64,000 nt of DNA from Scenedesmus sp. ARA3 (taxonomy: Eukaryota; Chlorophyta; Chlorophyceae; Sphaeropleales; Scenedesmaceae). The notes below the pieces were generated by a model that saw only the letters and a program-made list of their open reading frames with translations, was not told the DNA's origin and ran no database searches. The stretch is from positions 20,827-84,826 of the forward strand of contig RWJK01001027.1 of NCBI GenBank assembly GCA_004335835.1, read 5' to 3'. This document shows, one piece after another, positions 26,242-37,044 of the stretch. The translations under genes were made by a program, and so were the position numbers. Numbering within the stretch: position 1 is the first letter of the stretch; every line of letters starts with the position of its first letter.

Positions 26242-28721
26242 CTAGGAGAAGAACACGCCATGGATGTGCTGCGTGGATGGCACCCTGCACACAGGGCACG
26301 GCACAGCTGCACTGCCAGGCTCAGTAGCAGCGCCACTCTGCGCACTGTCAGCAGCTCCACGCTGCTGCTGCTGCTGCTGCAGCTGCGCCGCACATGCCTC
26401 ACACAGTGCCAGGTGCTTGCAGGGCAGCAGCAGCACGCTGCGCGGCGCATCAAGGCACACCACGCAGCTCTTCAGCTGCTGCAGCTCCTCTGCTGCCGCA
26501 CGGTCCTGCGGCAGGCCTGCAGCTGCAACAGCTACACCAGCAGGCTCTGCGTACTGCTGCTGTTGCTGCTGTTGCTGGTTTTGCTGAGGGTGACCAGCCC
26601 AGGCATGCTGCCTGGACTCCTGCTGCTGCTGCTGCTGCTGCTGCAGCTGTGGTACGCGAGTCGCCTGCAGCCACAGCAACACAGGGCAAGGGGGATGCCA
26701 GTACATTTTATGCAGCGCGCACTGGAAGTTTATGAGAGTATTCACTCACCACACGCAGTGTCATGCGCGCTGCATGGCCCGCACTCCACTGCCGGCTGGG
26801 ATGTGTACATGCGCCTCCTCGCCCTGTCAACGTCGCGCACATGCCGCGCAGCACAATGGCGCTCACCTGTTGCCGCACAGGGTCCAGCAGCAGGTGCTGC
26901 CCATCGCCCAGCCGCGCCTGCTGCAGGCTGAGCTGCAGCTGGTCTTCAAGCAGCATGAAGCGGCAGGCCTCAAAGTAGTCCCACAGCAGCACCACTTCTG
27001 CATCAACGCCAAACGCTGCGCATGCACGCTGCTTCACGACCTGCAGCGATTCCTGCAGGCAGCATGAAGCGGCAGGCTTGGAAATAGTTTCACAGCAGCA
27101 CAGACTGAGGGTCAACGCCAAACGCTGCGCATGTGCGCTGCTTCACAGCAGGGAAATGGCAGCGAGAAGTGCTTGCAGGAAGGGCTGTGGGTGTGCTGCG
27201 CCGCTGCTGGTACAACAGGGTTGCCACAGGACCGATTATTGCGAGTGAGTATGGCGGGATGCCAACCAACACACTTCTACTGGTGAGCTAATGCTGCTGC
27301 AACTCTTGCAGGCAGACTGCAGACAAAAAAGAACAGAGAGGCGTTGCTTGCAAATGCCATCATGTGACAGAAGCTGCTGGCGTGGCATATGCTCACCCAG
27401 GGCTGCGCTTCAATGCTTATGGTGTCCAGTTGTTGCGCGCTGCTGCCAGCTGCTGCGCAGTGCACCTCCAGCTGCAGGGTGGTGCTGCTGCTGCATGGCC
27501 TGCCTTGTTCCTGCTGTGCTGTCTGCAGGTGCGAAACACCGCATGTCCATGACCCAACAACGACACAACTGAGGCTTTGAGCCTGTGGTCTTTGAGCGAG
27601 CAATACCATATGCATGTGTGGTTTGTTCTACGGCCGACGCCAGCTGCAGCACAACTGCTGTGCAAGCACCACATGAGGCAGCCCTTGCCAGCAAAGACAC
27701 CGCAACATCAGCAAGACTCCTGCTGACAAAACCTGTGCTTCAGCCTCTGCATGCGTGCACATGCTCATAATTTTCTTACTTCAACCATCTTTGCATTTCC
27801 TCCTGCTATGCAACCTGTACAAGCAGCCTTCTCCCCGAACTCTCACCTGCCTCTGCTCCAGCAGTAGCGGTTGCCCATCCTGCATCTGCAGCTCGCCTAG
27901 CGTGCAGCAGAGCTGATCCTCCAGCAGCACATACTTGCTGTCAAGGAAGAAGTCCCACAGCAACACATGCTCAGGGTCCAGGCCATGAGCTGCACATGCC
28001 CTTGCTTTGACTTGCTGCAACGTCTCCTGCAGCGGTCAACAAACATTACTGGAAGAACTGTTTTGGTGTAGTTGGCCTGCTGTTCTAGCCTGTGTGTATA
28101 GTCAGGTTGTTGTGCAGTGCTGCAGCATGTTCCTGCAAGCCCCTTTGCAGCTGCGATGCACCAGGTGGTGCTGCTTTTGCTGCAGCTGTTGCTGCTCCCT
28201 GGTTGAGTTGAAAATGCAGCAACGTCCACATACGTTCAACCGTGCCAGCATCGTCATTGGTCCTTTCTCAGCCGAGTGCACAAGCACTTGGAGTCCTAGC
28301 CCGTCCGTCATCGCAAGGAACAGCTGTGGGCAACGGCACACACGTACTGTCAGTTGTACTTCACATATCTTCAAATATCGTCACACGCGAAGCAGGTGTA
28401 TAGCCACCATGCTGCACATTGTAGCAAGCAATTTGAACGCGTGTACTTGATTTAGAACTTTTGCACCTGAGGTCGTTTACAGTACCTGCGGGTTACTGTC
28501 ATTTTTGAACCGCACGGAATCTGTACCTGCCACAGCAGGCTTATCCGTGCCTGCAACGAGATCACTTTTTTGAAAAGGCTGGTGGGATCGCGCTTGTTAG
28601 GCGCTTCACCGGCGATTTGGACTAGACACAGGTGCCTGTACCTCAACAAGCAGTGAAATTCCTGCCATCCATCTACTGCCTTGATCTGGCACACAGAAGC
28701 GCACATTGCTTCAGGAAGCAT
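26242..28721 (-). CDS. protein with two ubiquitin-like repeats and a RING finger, about 357 aa
   Basis: Exons 28721-28527 (least certain), 28323-28234, 28026-27847, 27052-26867 and 26664-26242, all phase 0. Exons 3 and 4 encode tandem 60- and 62-residue repeats of one fold: ETLQQVKARACAAHGLDPE... and ESLQVVKQRACAAFGVDAE..., both with LLWD(F/Y)F and LLEDQL. They resemble the ubiquitin-like domain next to DUSP in USP-type deubiquitinases (KACEIF...IWDYY pattern). The last exon has Gln runs, then a C3HC4 RING: CVVC, CKHLALCEAC, CPVC. That predicts an E3 ubiquitin ligase; no deubiquitinase domain is seen. The proposed ATG overlaps the DRP-B start codon on the other strand, so the true 5' end may differ. 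A decayed copy of exon 4 sits next to it. Confidence 0.7.
27062..27150 (-). repeat. decayed copy of the ubiquitin-like exon
   Basis: Encodes VKQRTCAAFGVDPQSVLL and then a TGA where the true exon has Trp. Further matching bases (GCCTGCCGCTTCATGCTG) run up to the edge of exon 4. Adjacent to, and upstream of, the real exon. Confidence 0.9.
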
Positions 28722-30117
28722 GGTACAAGAAGAAAATGCTGCCCAGACTTTTGAGAAAAGCGCCTACAACGAGAAGTCAAGGAAGCTGATCAAGTTAGTC
28801 AACCAGCTGCGCGATGCTGGAGCACAGTTCCAACTGGAATTGCCTTGCATGGTAGTCTGCGGCAACCAGTCTGCAGGTAAGACACATCTGCAGGATGATA
28901 CAAGGTTTATACCTCCAGGTTGAACACCTGTAAGGGACCGCGTGTGCCATGCATGCCACTGTGCTGTCTTTGGTTGTGATCTGCGGTGCTGGTTGAGCAA
29001 CAAAGCGCGCATGTACACCGACTCACCACTGCACCACTATATCAACAGCACTGATCACCCGTTTTGCAGGCAAGTCGTCCCTGCTGGAGCGGCTGTGTGG
29101 TGTGAGGCTGCCACGAGCTGCAGGCACCTGCACCAAGTGCCCCACTGAGGTGAGGGGCCCTCGCAGTGCAACAATGTAGCAGCAATGCAGCAGCAATGCA
29201 GCAGCAATGCATGGGCAATGTCCAGTGCTTGACATGCTGACATCCCAAGCAGCAAGCGACGCTGTCACAAGCACGCTGCTGTTGCTGACATACATGCAGC
29301 CCTAGCCTGCTTGCAAGGGCCTGCACCTGCGGCACATACCAAGTTGTGTCCTGCCCTAGCCTCGGGGATGTCACTATAGCAGGCATGATGTGTGTTTCAC
29401 CATTGACTGGGTGCACTAGGTGAATGCACTGCTGGTCTGCTGCTGCTGCTGCAGGTGCGCCTCTCCACAGCGCCCCCCACAGTGCCTGGTGCCAGCTGGT
29501 ACTGCCAGATCAAGCTGCGCCGTGAATACAGCAAGGACAACAAGCAGCTGGAGACAGCACCAAAGGAGCTGGCCTTCAAAGCCCTAAACCAGGACCAGAA
29601 GGACCAGCTGCACCACTACATCGCAGCAGCACAGCGCGCACTGCTCAACCCTGATACACCGCTCGACATCTTCGTGCAGTACGCTGACTCTGCAGCAGCA
29701 GCAGCAGCAGCAGCAGCGGTAGACGCAGACAGTAACGGCGCAGCAGCAGAGAGCGGCCTTGCTGGCAGCAGCAGCGGCAGCGGCAGCAAGGCGGCTGTGC
29801 TTGCAGCTGCAGTTCCCGCTGACCAGCTGCAGTTCACACGCAATGTGGTGGTGCTGGAGATCACCGGTAAGAGCAGGTCGCTGTGCTGGCAGCGTTGTCG
29901 AGGGTCTGGCGGTGCTCCTGCCCCTTTCGACAGCAGCAGCGCTGTCAGGCAAAACTTCACGTGAATCCTTGCATTGCGGCTGACACCTGCCACCAACCCC
30001 TCTGCCTTTGCTGCTTGTGGCGCTCTGCTGCTGCTGCTGCTGCTGCTGCCCTATCATGTGCTGATGTGGACCTGGCATTGATTGATCTTCCTGGCATCAT
30101 CCAGACCGAACAGCCAA

Positions 30118-30173
<56 letters not shown>

Positions 30174-30244
30174 CCTCTCAGGTGCTGACGTGGACCTGGC
30201 GCTGACTGGCCTTCCTGGCATCATCCAGACCAAACAACCATTGT

Positions 30245-30279
<35 letters not shown>

Positions 30280-33200
30280 GCTGCTGCCCAGGTGCTGACG
30301 TGGATCTGGCACTGATTGACCTGCCTGGCATCATTCAAACTGAGCAGGCTGATTATGGGTCGAATGTGGAGCTGGTGCAGCAGCTGGTGCGGCACTACAT
30401 ATCCAGCAAGCGTGCCATCATTGTGGCAACCATAACTTGCAGGGATGACATCGACAACCAGGTGGGAAGCAAGGCCTGTGACTAGCAAGGAACTACCATG
30501 GATTGTTGAGTGAGTGCTGCGCAGCCGTGGGACAGTGTAATTGAAAAGTGGCCACCATCACCTGCCAGCACGACGACGAGAACCAAGTGGGGGGGGGGCC
30601 TGTGACTGGCAAGGGACATCATTATTTGAGTGCTGCGCAGCCATGGGACGGTGTTGTTTTGAAAGTGGCCACAGGTGCAGCCAACCAGGTGCGGCTGTGT
30701 GTGTGATCAGCAAGGGACTATCATGGTTTGTTGAATGAGTGCTGCGCAGCCATGGGACAGTGTAATTCAAGAGTGGCCACCATCACCTGCCAGCACCACG
30801 TCGACAACCAGGTGCGGCTGTGCATGTGACTAGCACGGGACTACCATGGATTGTTGAATGAGTGATGCGCAGCCCATGGGACAGTGTTGTTTGTTATTTG
30901 TAGTGGCCGCCATTGCCTGCCAGGACGACAAGCAACCAGTTGTGGGGCGGTAGTGGCGTCATTGCTGTCATCTGCGCTGTGTTGCATTGTGCTTGGCAAC
31001 CGCAAATGTCCTAACAGAACTGTCAGCAACTGCAAGGTTGCGATCAATCAACCAGGTGGGTGGGGTGCTGTGACAGCAGCGTTACCGCAAGGTGTGATTG
31101 CCTGGCTGCTGCACTGCCACGAGACGAGGCTGTTGTCACCATCACATTCAAAGGACATGGCTGTATGCTAATCGCTGTTAGTTGTGTTATGCTCTGCAGC
31201 TGGTGGTGCAGCTGGCACGTGAGGAGGACAGGGAAGGGCGGCGCACCATTGGCGTGCTCACCAAGGCCGACCAGATCGAGGCATGCACACACGACACCTG
31301 GCTGCCGGTTCTGCAGGTGGGTGGGGTGGGGGGGGGCAATGCAAGGCAGGAACTGCATGTGCCTGCTGAGCAGTTTGCTGCAAACCAAACGTAGTGCAGC
31401 CTGCAGCAGCAGCAGCGGGGCACACACAACACCTGGCTGCCAGTGCTGCAGGTGGGTGGGGGTGGTTGGCGTGAATAAGGGGGCTGCAGCTGGCTGTGCT
31501 GCAGCTGGGTCGTACATAGTGAGGGCAGCAGCAGGGCACACACGACACCTGGCCGCCAGTGCTGCAGGTGGGTGAAGGTGGTGTGGGGTCGGCATTTGCT
31601 GCCGCACAAGGAGCCGGAGAGTGCTGAAGCATGCAGCTGCGGGAAATTGAGAGGTTGTACAACCTGCAGCATCCTGGGTGCTGCACGTGCTGCACATGCA
31701 ATCACCATGCACATTGAATCCACACAGCGTGCAGCCAGCCGGCCACCAGACCTGTATAGGTATGTGAGATGGTACTGGTGGCCAGGGCGGGTCATGACGT
31801 GGGGTTTCTACGTTGCTGCTGCTGCCGCTGCTCCTGCTGCTGCTGCTGCTGCCGCAGGGTGAGAGCTACCCTCTGCGCCTGGGTTACTATGTGGTCGTCA
31901 ACCCGTCCCAAAAAGACATCAACAACAACATGAGCGCAGCGGAAGCAGCAGCCAAAGAGGCGCATTTCTTTGCGACTGATGCCTTTTTCAGCAGTGATCC
32001 AAGAGTCAGCCGGACTGTGCGGGATCGCTTTGGTGTGGGTGCGCTGCGGCAGCAGCTGAGCAGGCAGCTGGTGGCGCTGACTCAGCGAGAGTTGCCGGGC
32101 ATGAAGCACGCATTTGGAGCAGGGTCTGGCACAGGTGAGGCGGGGGTGTCCTTTTTGGAAAACAACATTGCGTTGAGTTCAAAATAAAAAACAAAATTTG
32201 CGTTCTTTTCAAACATAACAAAAACAAAAACAAAGTATTTTATATTCATTCACATCAAAATATAAAGAAACAAAATGTTCATTCAATTCAAACTTTGAAA
32301 TCAAAAAATTCAAATTGTTGCTGACAGCGGTAAGGCAGCAGCACGATACGAACTGCAGTTCAATGCTTCAACACCCCTGGCAGCTCAGCGGTCGTAAGCT
32401 TTAATTGCAACTTGCCACAGCGACACAAGTGTCAGTGGCTGTTACGTACCTGAAGGCAGCTAATGTGAAGCCATGCATTGCGCTAGATATACAAAGCTGT
32501 GATAGCAGGTTGACTGGTCAATATTATGCACGGTATGGCCATCCTCATTGCTGCATTTGTGGCATATGATTCTTCGACATACACTTGCCTGCTGCAGCCC
32601 GACCCCCTGCTGCCTGCTACTTGATCTGCCTGCTGCTGCTGCTGCTGCTGCTTGGTCCACTCCTTGCCACGCCTGCAATGGCACTGCTGCAGGTCAACAG
32701 CCAGCTGCAGGCGCTGCCGCCACCTCCCTCCTCTGACTGCAGCCTAGCTCTTCTCGCTACTACCCACTCAACCTGCTGCTGCTAGTTTCAACAACTTGCG
32801 TTTTGCAACGGCTGCAGGTCAATAGCCAGCTGCAGGCGCTGCCCCCGCCTCCCTCGTCTGACTGCAGCCTAGAGCTGTTCAGGCGGCTGCAGGGCCTCAG
32901 CGACTCAGTCAAGGGCAGGGACAATGTGGTGTTTTTACTAACACACTGTTTGCCTCCGTTGTTTCTCGCTAAAACTGCCCTTTGCTGCTCCCGCTGGACC
33001 TGTTGCTGCTGCTGTTGCTCGGTCCTCCCTTCCCCATCCATCCCCATTCACCCACTTCTCCGCAGGTCACTGCCCAGCTGCAGGCGCTGCCGCCACCCCC
33101 CTCCTCTGACTGCAGCCTAGAGCTGTTCAGGCGGCTGTGGGGCCTCAGCCAGTCAGTGCGGGACGCAGTGCAGGGCAGGGGCGATGTGGCCTTCTTCGCT

Positions 33201-33654
33201 CTTATACAATCCTTGCTACCCTCATTGTGCTGCTGAAACCGCCTCCTGCTGCTCCAGCTTGATGTGCTGCTGCTGCTGCTGCGTCTGCCCCTCCACATGC
33301 TTACTGCTGCAGGTCAACAGCCAGCTGCAGGCGCTGCCCCCGCCTCCCTCCTCTGACTGCAGCCTAGAGCTGTTCAGGCGGCTGCGGGGCCTCAGCGAGT
33401 CAGTGCGGGACGCAGTGCAGGGCAGGGGCGATGTGGCCTTCTTCAGATCAGCAGACAGCCACTACCGCTCATTCAAAGATGCAGTGATGCAGGCTCGGCC
33501 CATCGTGCAGCTGCAGGGCTCCCAGCAGCAGCCAGTGGGGTTCACCTTTGGGGGTATTGCAGCCGCCGCTGCTGCTGCTGCTGCTGCCAGCAGCAGCAGT
33601 GCCCAGGAGCTGCAGGAGGACTCTCCTGACTTCTGGATGGTCACCCAGAACACT

Positions 33655-33688
<34 letters not shown>

Positions 33689-34270
33689 GTTCCGCTGCAG
33701 CAGCTGAAGGAGCAGCGGCCGCAGCACCGCAGCTGCAGCAGCAGCAGCCTTCTGTGGGTGTGATCACACTCGACAGGGTGCGAGAGCTGGCAGACAAGTA
33801 CAGGACAGACGAGTTGCCGGAGTTTTTCCCTTTCCGTGTTGTCCAGGAGCTTGTGCAGGAGCTGAAGGGGCGCTGGGATGCTGCAGCGCAGGTGTGTGTC
33901 AACGCGTAGTAGGATAGGAATGAGTTCTCACGATAGAGCTTCAGGCCCATACCAGGCCTGTCCTTGTCCTTCTCTGATTTACGCGCGGAAGAGCATAGGC
34001 TCAAGCAGGCTCGCCTGCTTCTGATGCGTAGGACTTGTAACTNNNNNNNNNNNNNNNNNNNNNNNNNNNNNNNNNNNNNNNNNNNNNNNNNNNNNNNNNN
34101 NNNNNNNNNNNNNNNNNNNNNNNNNNNNNNNNNNNNNNNNNNNNNNNNNNNNNNNNNNNNNNNNNNNNNNNNNNNNNNNNNNNNNNNNNNNNNNNNNNNN
34201 NNNNNNNNNNNNNNNNNNNNNNNNNNNNNNNNNNNNNNNNNNNNNNNNNNNNNNNNNNNNNNNNNNNNNN

Positions 34271-34321
<51 letters not shown>

Positions 34322-35946
34322 AGGGACCTGCTGTATGAGGTGCTGCAGGGTCTGGTGGAGGACACCAAGCAGCGCCTGGAGCACCTCATGGCAATGGAGC
34401 ATGAGGAGACGTGGACGCAGGTAGGCAGCCACAGCACTGCTTGATGCATACGGCCCTTGCTTTGTCCAGGTTTTGTTTTCTCTTTGCCCAATGGCAATGG
34501 AGCATGAGGAGACGTGGACACAGGTGGGTGGGGTGGCCGCAGCCCGGTGTCATGCACGCATTATGTCAGCACATTGATTTGTGTGCATTGATGGCAGCAT
34601 GTTGGCAACGGAGCATGAGGCGACCTGGACGCAGGTGGCAGCCATAGCACTGCTTGATGTATGTGTGTCGGAGTGGCACTCCAGTGCTCCTGCAGGCAAA
34701 TTGTGTGCATGGTGCTATGCACAAGCAAGTGCACACGCATGGGCAAGAGGCAAGTGCATTTGTGGGCAGGAAGAAGTGAACAGCGAGATGTGTACGCCGC
34801 ATAGGAGTCATCCTTCATCTGAGCTTGCATGTGTGTCAGGACGTGGGAGGCTAGCTGGTACTGTGGCAGCTGCTAGATGGTGGGCCTGTAGACGTGCACA
34901 TGCATGCATCCGCAGGCTGATGCATGATTGGAGCCAACAGCCTGACAGCTATATATCAAAGCAGTCCATTCAGCACATTCTCTGCCTGCTGTACCTTGCT
35001 GGCAGAGGTATCCTGCCACTCAAAGAGATGTAATTGCTGCCCTGCCGCTGCCCCTCTGCTGCACCTGCAGAATGGCCACTACTACACAGACAGCATGCAG
35101 CGCTTCCTTGACATGCTGACTAAGCGGATGTACGGCAGCAGCAGCAGCAGCGCCTTCGGCTCGATTGACAACCATGATGCCGGCGTCAGCCAGGCACTAA
35201 CTCTGTTGGGCATCAGCAAGGAGGACCTGGAGTTGCTGCGTGCTAAGAAGAAGCAGGTGCGCTGCCCGCAGCCGAGACAGCAGTTGAATGAGAGCCGCAG
35301 CAGCAGCTGGGTTCGAACGCCGCTATGGATATACAGCCATGTCATGCAGTGTGACCCATCTCAGGTCAGGGTGCCCGGCTGCGTGCAGAGCCTGACTCAA
35401 GCAGCAGCTCAGCAGCACCTTGCAAGGAAACACTGATAATGCAGCACCCTGCAGCAAGTACTCTAGAGATCTGCTGCTCCCTGCATTGCACTGCACTGCA
35501 CTGTGTGCCTTTGCCTAACCACATCACTGTACACATGCACCGACTGCTTCTTCACCACCCCACAGAAAACAGAGGGTGTGGAGGGCTTGCTGAAGTTATT
35601 GGCAGGCACCCTGGCCTACTTTAAAGTGGCCAGCAAGCGTGTGAATGACGGAGTGCCGCTGCACCTGAAGCACTTCCTGCTTGCTCGCTACTGCAAAGAG
35701 CTCGATGAGCTGCTAGTCAAACGCGCAGCAGCAGACTCGGCAGCAGTAAACGCTGATTGTGCTACAGCTGATGGTGCGCAAGCTAATGGAGCGGCAGCAG
35801 AGGCTGGGCAGGCTCTGCGGCAGCAGCAGCAGCCGACAGCGGAGCAGCTGATGTCGGAGGATGCCTCGACGGCTGAGCTGCGGGTGCAGCTGAAGCAGCA
35901 GCTGGAGCAGCTGCACAACGTGAGGAGGATCCTGGAGAGGTTTTAA
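28720..35946 (+). CDS. dynamin-related GTPase B (DRP-B), frame break and assembly gap
   Basis: Paralog of DRP-A in opposite orientation. Exons: 28720-28876, 29070-29149, 29455-29866, 30292-30461, 31200-31316, 31858-32134, 33313-(33891 or into the gap), 34324-34420, 35071-35256, 35566-35946. Exons 1, 2, 4, 5 and 8 have the same lengths as in DRP-A (157, 80, 170, 117, 97). G1 GNQSAGKSS, G3 DLPG (226-229), G4 TKAD, and a GED-like end (YFKVASKRVNDGV...YCKELDELL). Exon 6 is 277 bases against 276 in DRP-A: one extra T in GCATTTGGAGCAG (32111-32120) breaks the frame. Exon 7 matches DRP-A only to RWDAAAQ. The remaining about 40 residues are missing before the 228-base N gap. Many partial exon copies fill introns 3, 4, 5, 6 and 8. 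Confidence 0.85.
30058..30240 (+). repeat. two partial copies of the DRP-B exon 4 start
   Basis: Copy 1 (30058-30118) encodes ADVDLALIDLPGIIQTEQ, but its acceptor AG is lost (ATCATGTG). Copy 2 (30182-30240) encodes ADVDLALTGLPGIIQTKQ after an intact CTCAG acceptor. Each is followed by a (CTG)n tract. If copy 2 were used, the frame would soon hit a stop. Confidence 0.95.
30540..30945 (+). repeat. four tandem copies of the DRP-B exon 4 end
   Basis: GTGGCCACCATCACCTGCCA..., then GACAACCAG|GTG-like donors, recur near 30548, 30664, 30773 and 30902, about 115-130 bases apart. Each is followed by the same intron sequence (GTGACTGGCAAGGGAC and GCTGCGCAGCCATGGGAC). They copy the end of exon 4 (VATITCRDDIDNQ) plus the start of intron 4. 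Confidence 0.9.
31421..31572 (+). repeat. two copies of the DRP-B exon 5 end
   Basis: ACACCTGGCTGCCAGTGCTG-CAG|GTGGGTG at 31421-31458 and a similar block at 31536-31572 repeat the last codons (DTWLPVLQ) and donor of exon 5. Confidence 0.95.
32150..32325 (+). other. AT-rich island in DRP-B intron 6
   Basis: About 175 bases of A/T-rich sequence (many AAAACAAA and TTCAAA motifs) with no CAG repeats, in a window that is otherwise GC- and CAG-rich. The composition is unlike any neighbour. It could be an organelle-derived insert or a transposon remnant. Confidence 0.7.
32695..33203 (+). repeat. ladder of three partial copies of the DRP-B exon 7 start
   Basis: After CTGCAG or CCGCAG acceptors, copies at 32698-32752 (about 55 bases), 32819-32935 (about 117) and 33067-33203 (about 137) repeat the start of exon 7, V(N/T)(S/A)QLQALPPPPSSDCSL. 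The full exon starts at 33313. Copy length rises toward the real exon. Confidence 0.95.
33961..34042 (+). repeat. dispersed ~75-bp element, copy B
   Basis: GTCCTT...GCGGAAGAGCATAGGCT, AAGCAGGC-TC-GCCTGCTT hairpin, GCGTAGGACTTGTA. It ends at the assembly gap, inside DRP-B intron 7. Confidence 0.75.
34043..34270. other. assembly gap (228 N)
   Basis: Run of N ending directly in a (CTG)n tract. It removes the end of DRP-B exon 7 or a separate small exon. Confidence 1.
34271..34323 (+). repeat. (CTG)n tract at the DRP-B exon 8 acceptor
   Basis: At least 17 CTG units, cut by the gap on the left and ending in the CAG acceptor of exon 8. Confidence 0.95.
34489..34636 (+). repeat. two copies of the DRP-B exon 8 end
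   Basis: AATGGAGCATGAGGAGACGT-GGACACAG|GTGGG (34489-34526) and a variant, ACGGAGCATGAGGCGACCT-GGACGCAG|GTGG (34605-34638), repeat the last codons (MEHEETWTQ) and donor of exon 8. Confidence 0.95.
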
Positions 35947-36513
35947 GGCTGTGTGTCTTGTGGCGCTGCGGTTCTTGGTGGTTGATCTGAGTCGTTGGAA
36001 ATTCAAGAGCCTGCAACCCGCAGCTCTGAAAACGGCGTGTTGTTGTAGATGCGCGTATCATCTGCCCGGTGTTGAGGGCGATTTGCTTGCGGGCGCTGAA
36101 GAACTGATCAGAAGTGCAAGTGGCTTCAAGGATTGTTTGCGGCCTGCTGTGTTGTAGGCACTGCACTGACCTTGCATTCTGTTGTGCTGAAGTGAGCAGA
36201 TAGGTCGTGCTTTTCATGGGGACTGAGAGGTTGTGTGTATGTTGGGAGTTCTGATTGTCAGTGTGTTGGTTGCATTCCGTGGCGGTAAGCATGCTGGCGA
36301 CGGCAACGCAGTCGCCATGGTGTCTCTGAGTGTGCAGGGTAGCCTGTGCATGTCACATTCAGCGTGATCAGGTTTTGAGAGTGGTAGAACACGTACTAAT
36401 GACGGTGTCAATGGTTCTACTGTGTGGAGGCTCAGGCATATCTGTGTTTGTCCTGCCCTGTTGCTGCATGGCCATCCCTGCTGTGGTTGCAGTGGCGCAA
36501 GAGCCTTGCCAGC
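35947..36513. other. intergenic region after DRP-B
   Basis: Should hold the DRP-B 3' UTR and the upstream part of the small gene that follows. No TGTAA and no clear exon seen. Confidence 0.4.
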
Positions 36514-37011
36514 ATGTATGATGCCATGTCAGCAGCCAGTTTCGGCAGCAGCACAGCCCTTCAAGCAGCAGCAGCAGACACCAGCAAGAAGCCCAGTCAT
36601 GAGGCAGTTGCAGCGGATGCTGCGGAGTGTGCAGCAGCAGCAGTAACAGCAGCAGCAGTGGAAGCAGCAGATCAAGCAACCAGGAAGAAGTGCAGGCATG
36701 AGGCAGCTGCCGGGTGTGCCGCAGAGCGTGCAGCAGCAGAAGAAGCAGAAGGAAAGGCAGCAGCAGAAGCAGCGCACGCAGAAGCAGCAGCAGCAACAGC
36801 AAAAGCAGTTCAAGAAGCAGGGAACACACGCAAGCAGGAGGCAGCTGCACAGCCTGCTGCAGCAGCCCATAGACGGGGACATCAGGGTGCCATGAGGCCG
36901 AAGTGTCAGGTGTGCAGGAGCTATGCTGCATTTGCTTGCAAGAACGGCTGCTGCAAGCGCTGCTGCCATAGCACGCAGGGGCAGTGTGGCTGCAAAAGGC
37001 ACAAGGCTTGA
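36514..37011 (+). CDS. small Ala/Lys-rich protein with C-terminal Cys cluster
   Basis: An ATG at 36514 opens 165 residues. The frame is open upstream to about 36424, and a possible acceptor (GGTTGCAG) lies at 36485-36492, so an earlier exon is possible. Residues about 20-125 are Ala/Glu/Lys-rich and probably helical. The last 36 residues hold a Cys/His cluster: CQVC, CKNGCCKRCC, CGCKRH. This C-x2-C...C-x3-CC-x2-CC...H spacing resembles small zinc modules at the ends of some tRNA dihydrouridine synthases and in LRP1-type proteins. I cannot assign a function. TGTAA at 37040-37044, 29 bases after the stop. Confidence 0.55.
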   Translation: MYDAMSAASFGSSTALQAAAADTSKKPSHEAVAADAAECAAAAVTAAAVEAADQATRKKCRHEAAAGCAAERAAAEEAEGKAAAEAAHAEAAAATAKAVQEAGNTRKQEAAAQPAAAAHRRGHQGAMRPKCQVCRSYAAFACKNGCCKRCCHSTQGQCGCKRHKA

Positions 37012-37039
37012 TTTGGTAAATGGCTTCAAGTTTTGATGT

Positions 37040-37044
37040 TGTAA
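37040..37044 (+). terminator. TGTAA poly(A) signal candidate
   Basis: TGTAA shortly after the stop of the Cys-cluster gene. Confidence 0.5.

Noticed and set aside
30480..31040. Transposable element in DRP-B intron 4
   Set aside because: The repeated units align to the end of exon 4 and the start of its intron; no transposon ends or coding content.
32685..33300. Extra true exons of DRP-B encoding repeated PPPP segments
   Set aside because: Each block ends in unrelated sequence without a good donor in phase, and DRP-A has only one such exon.
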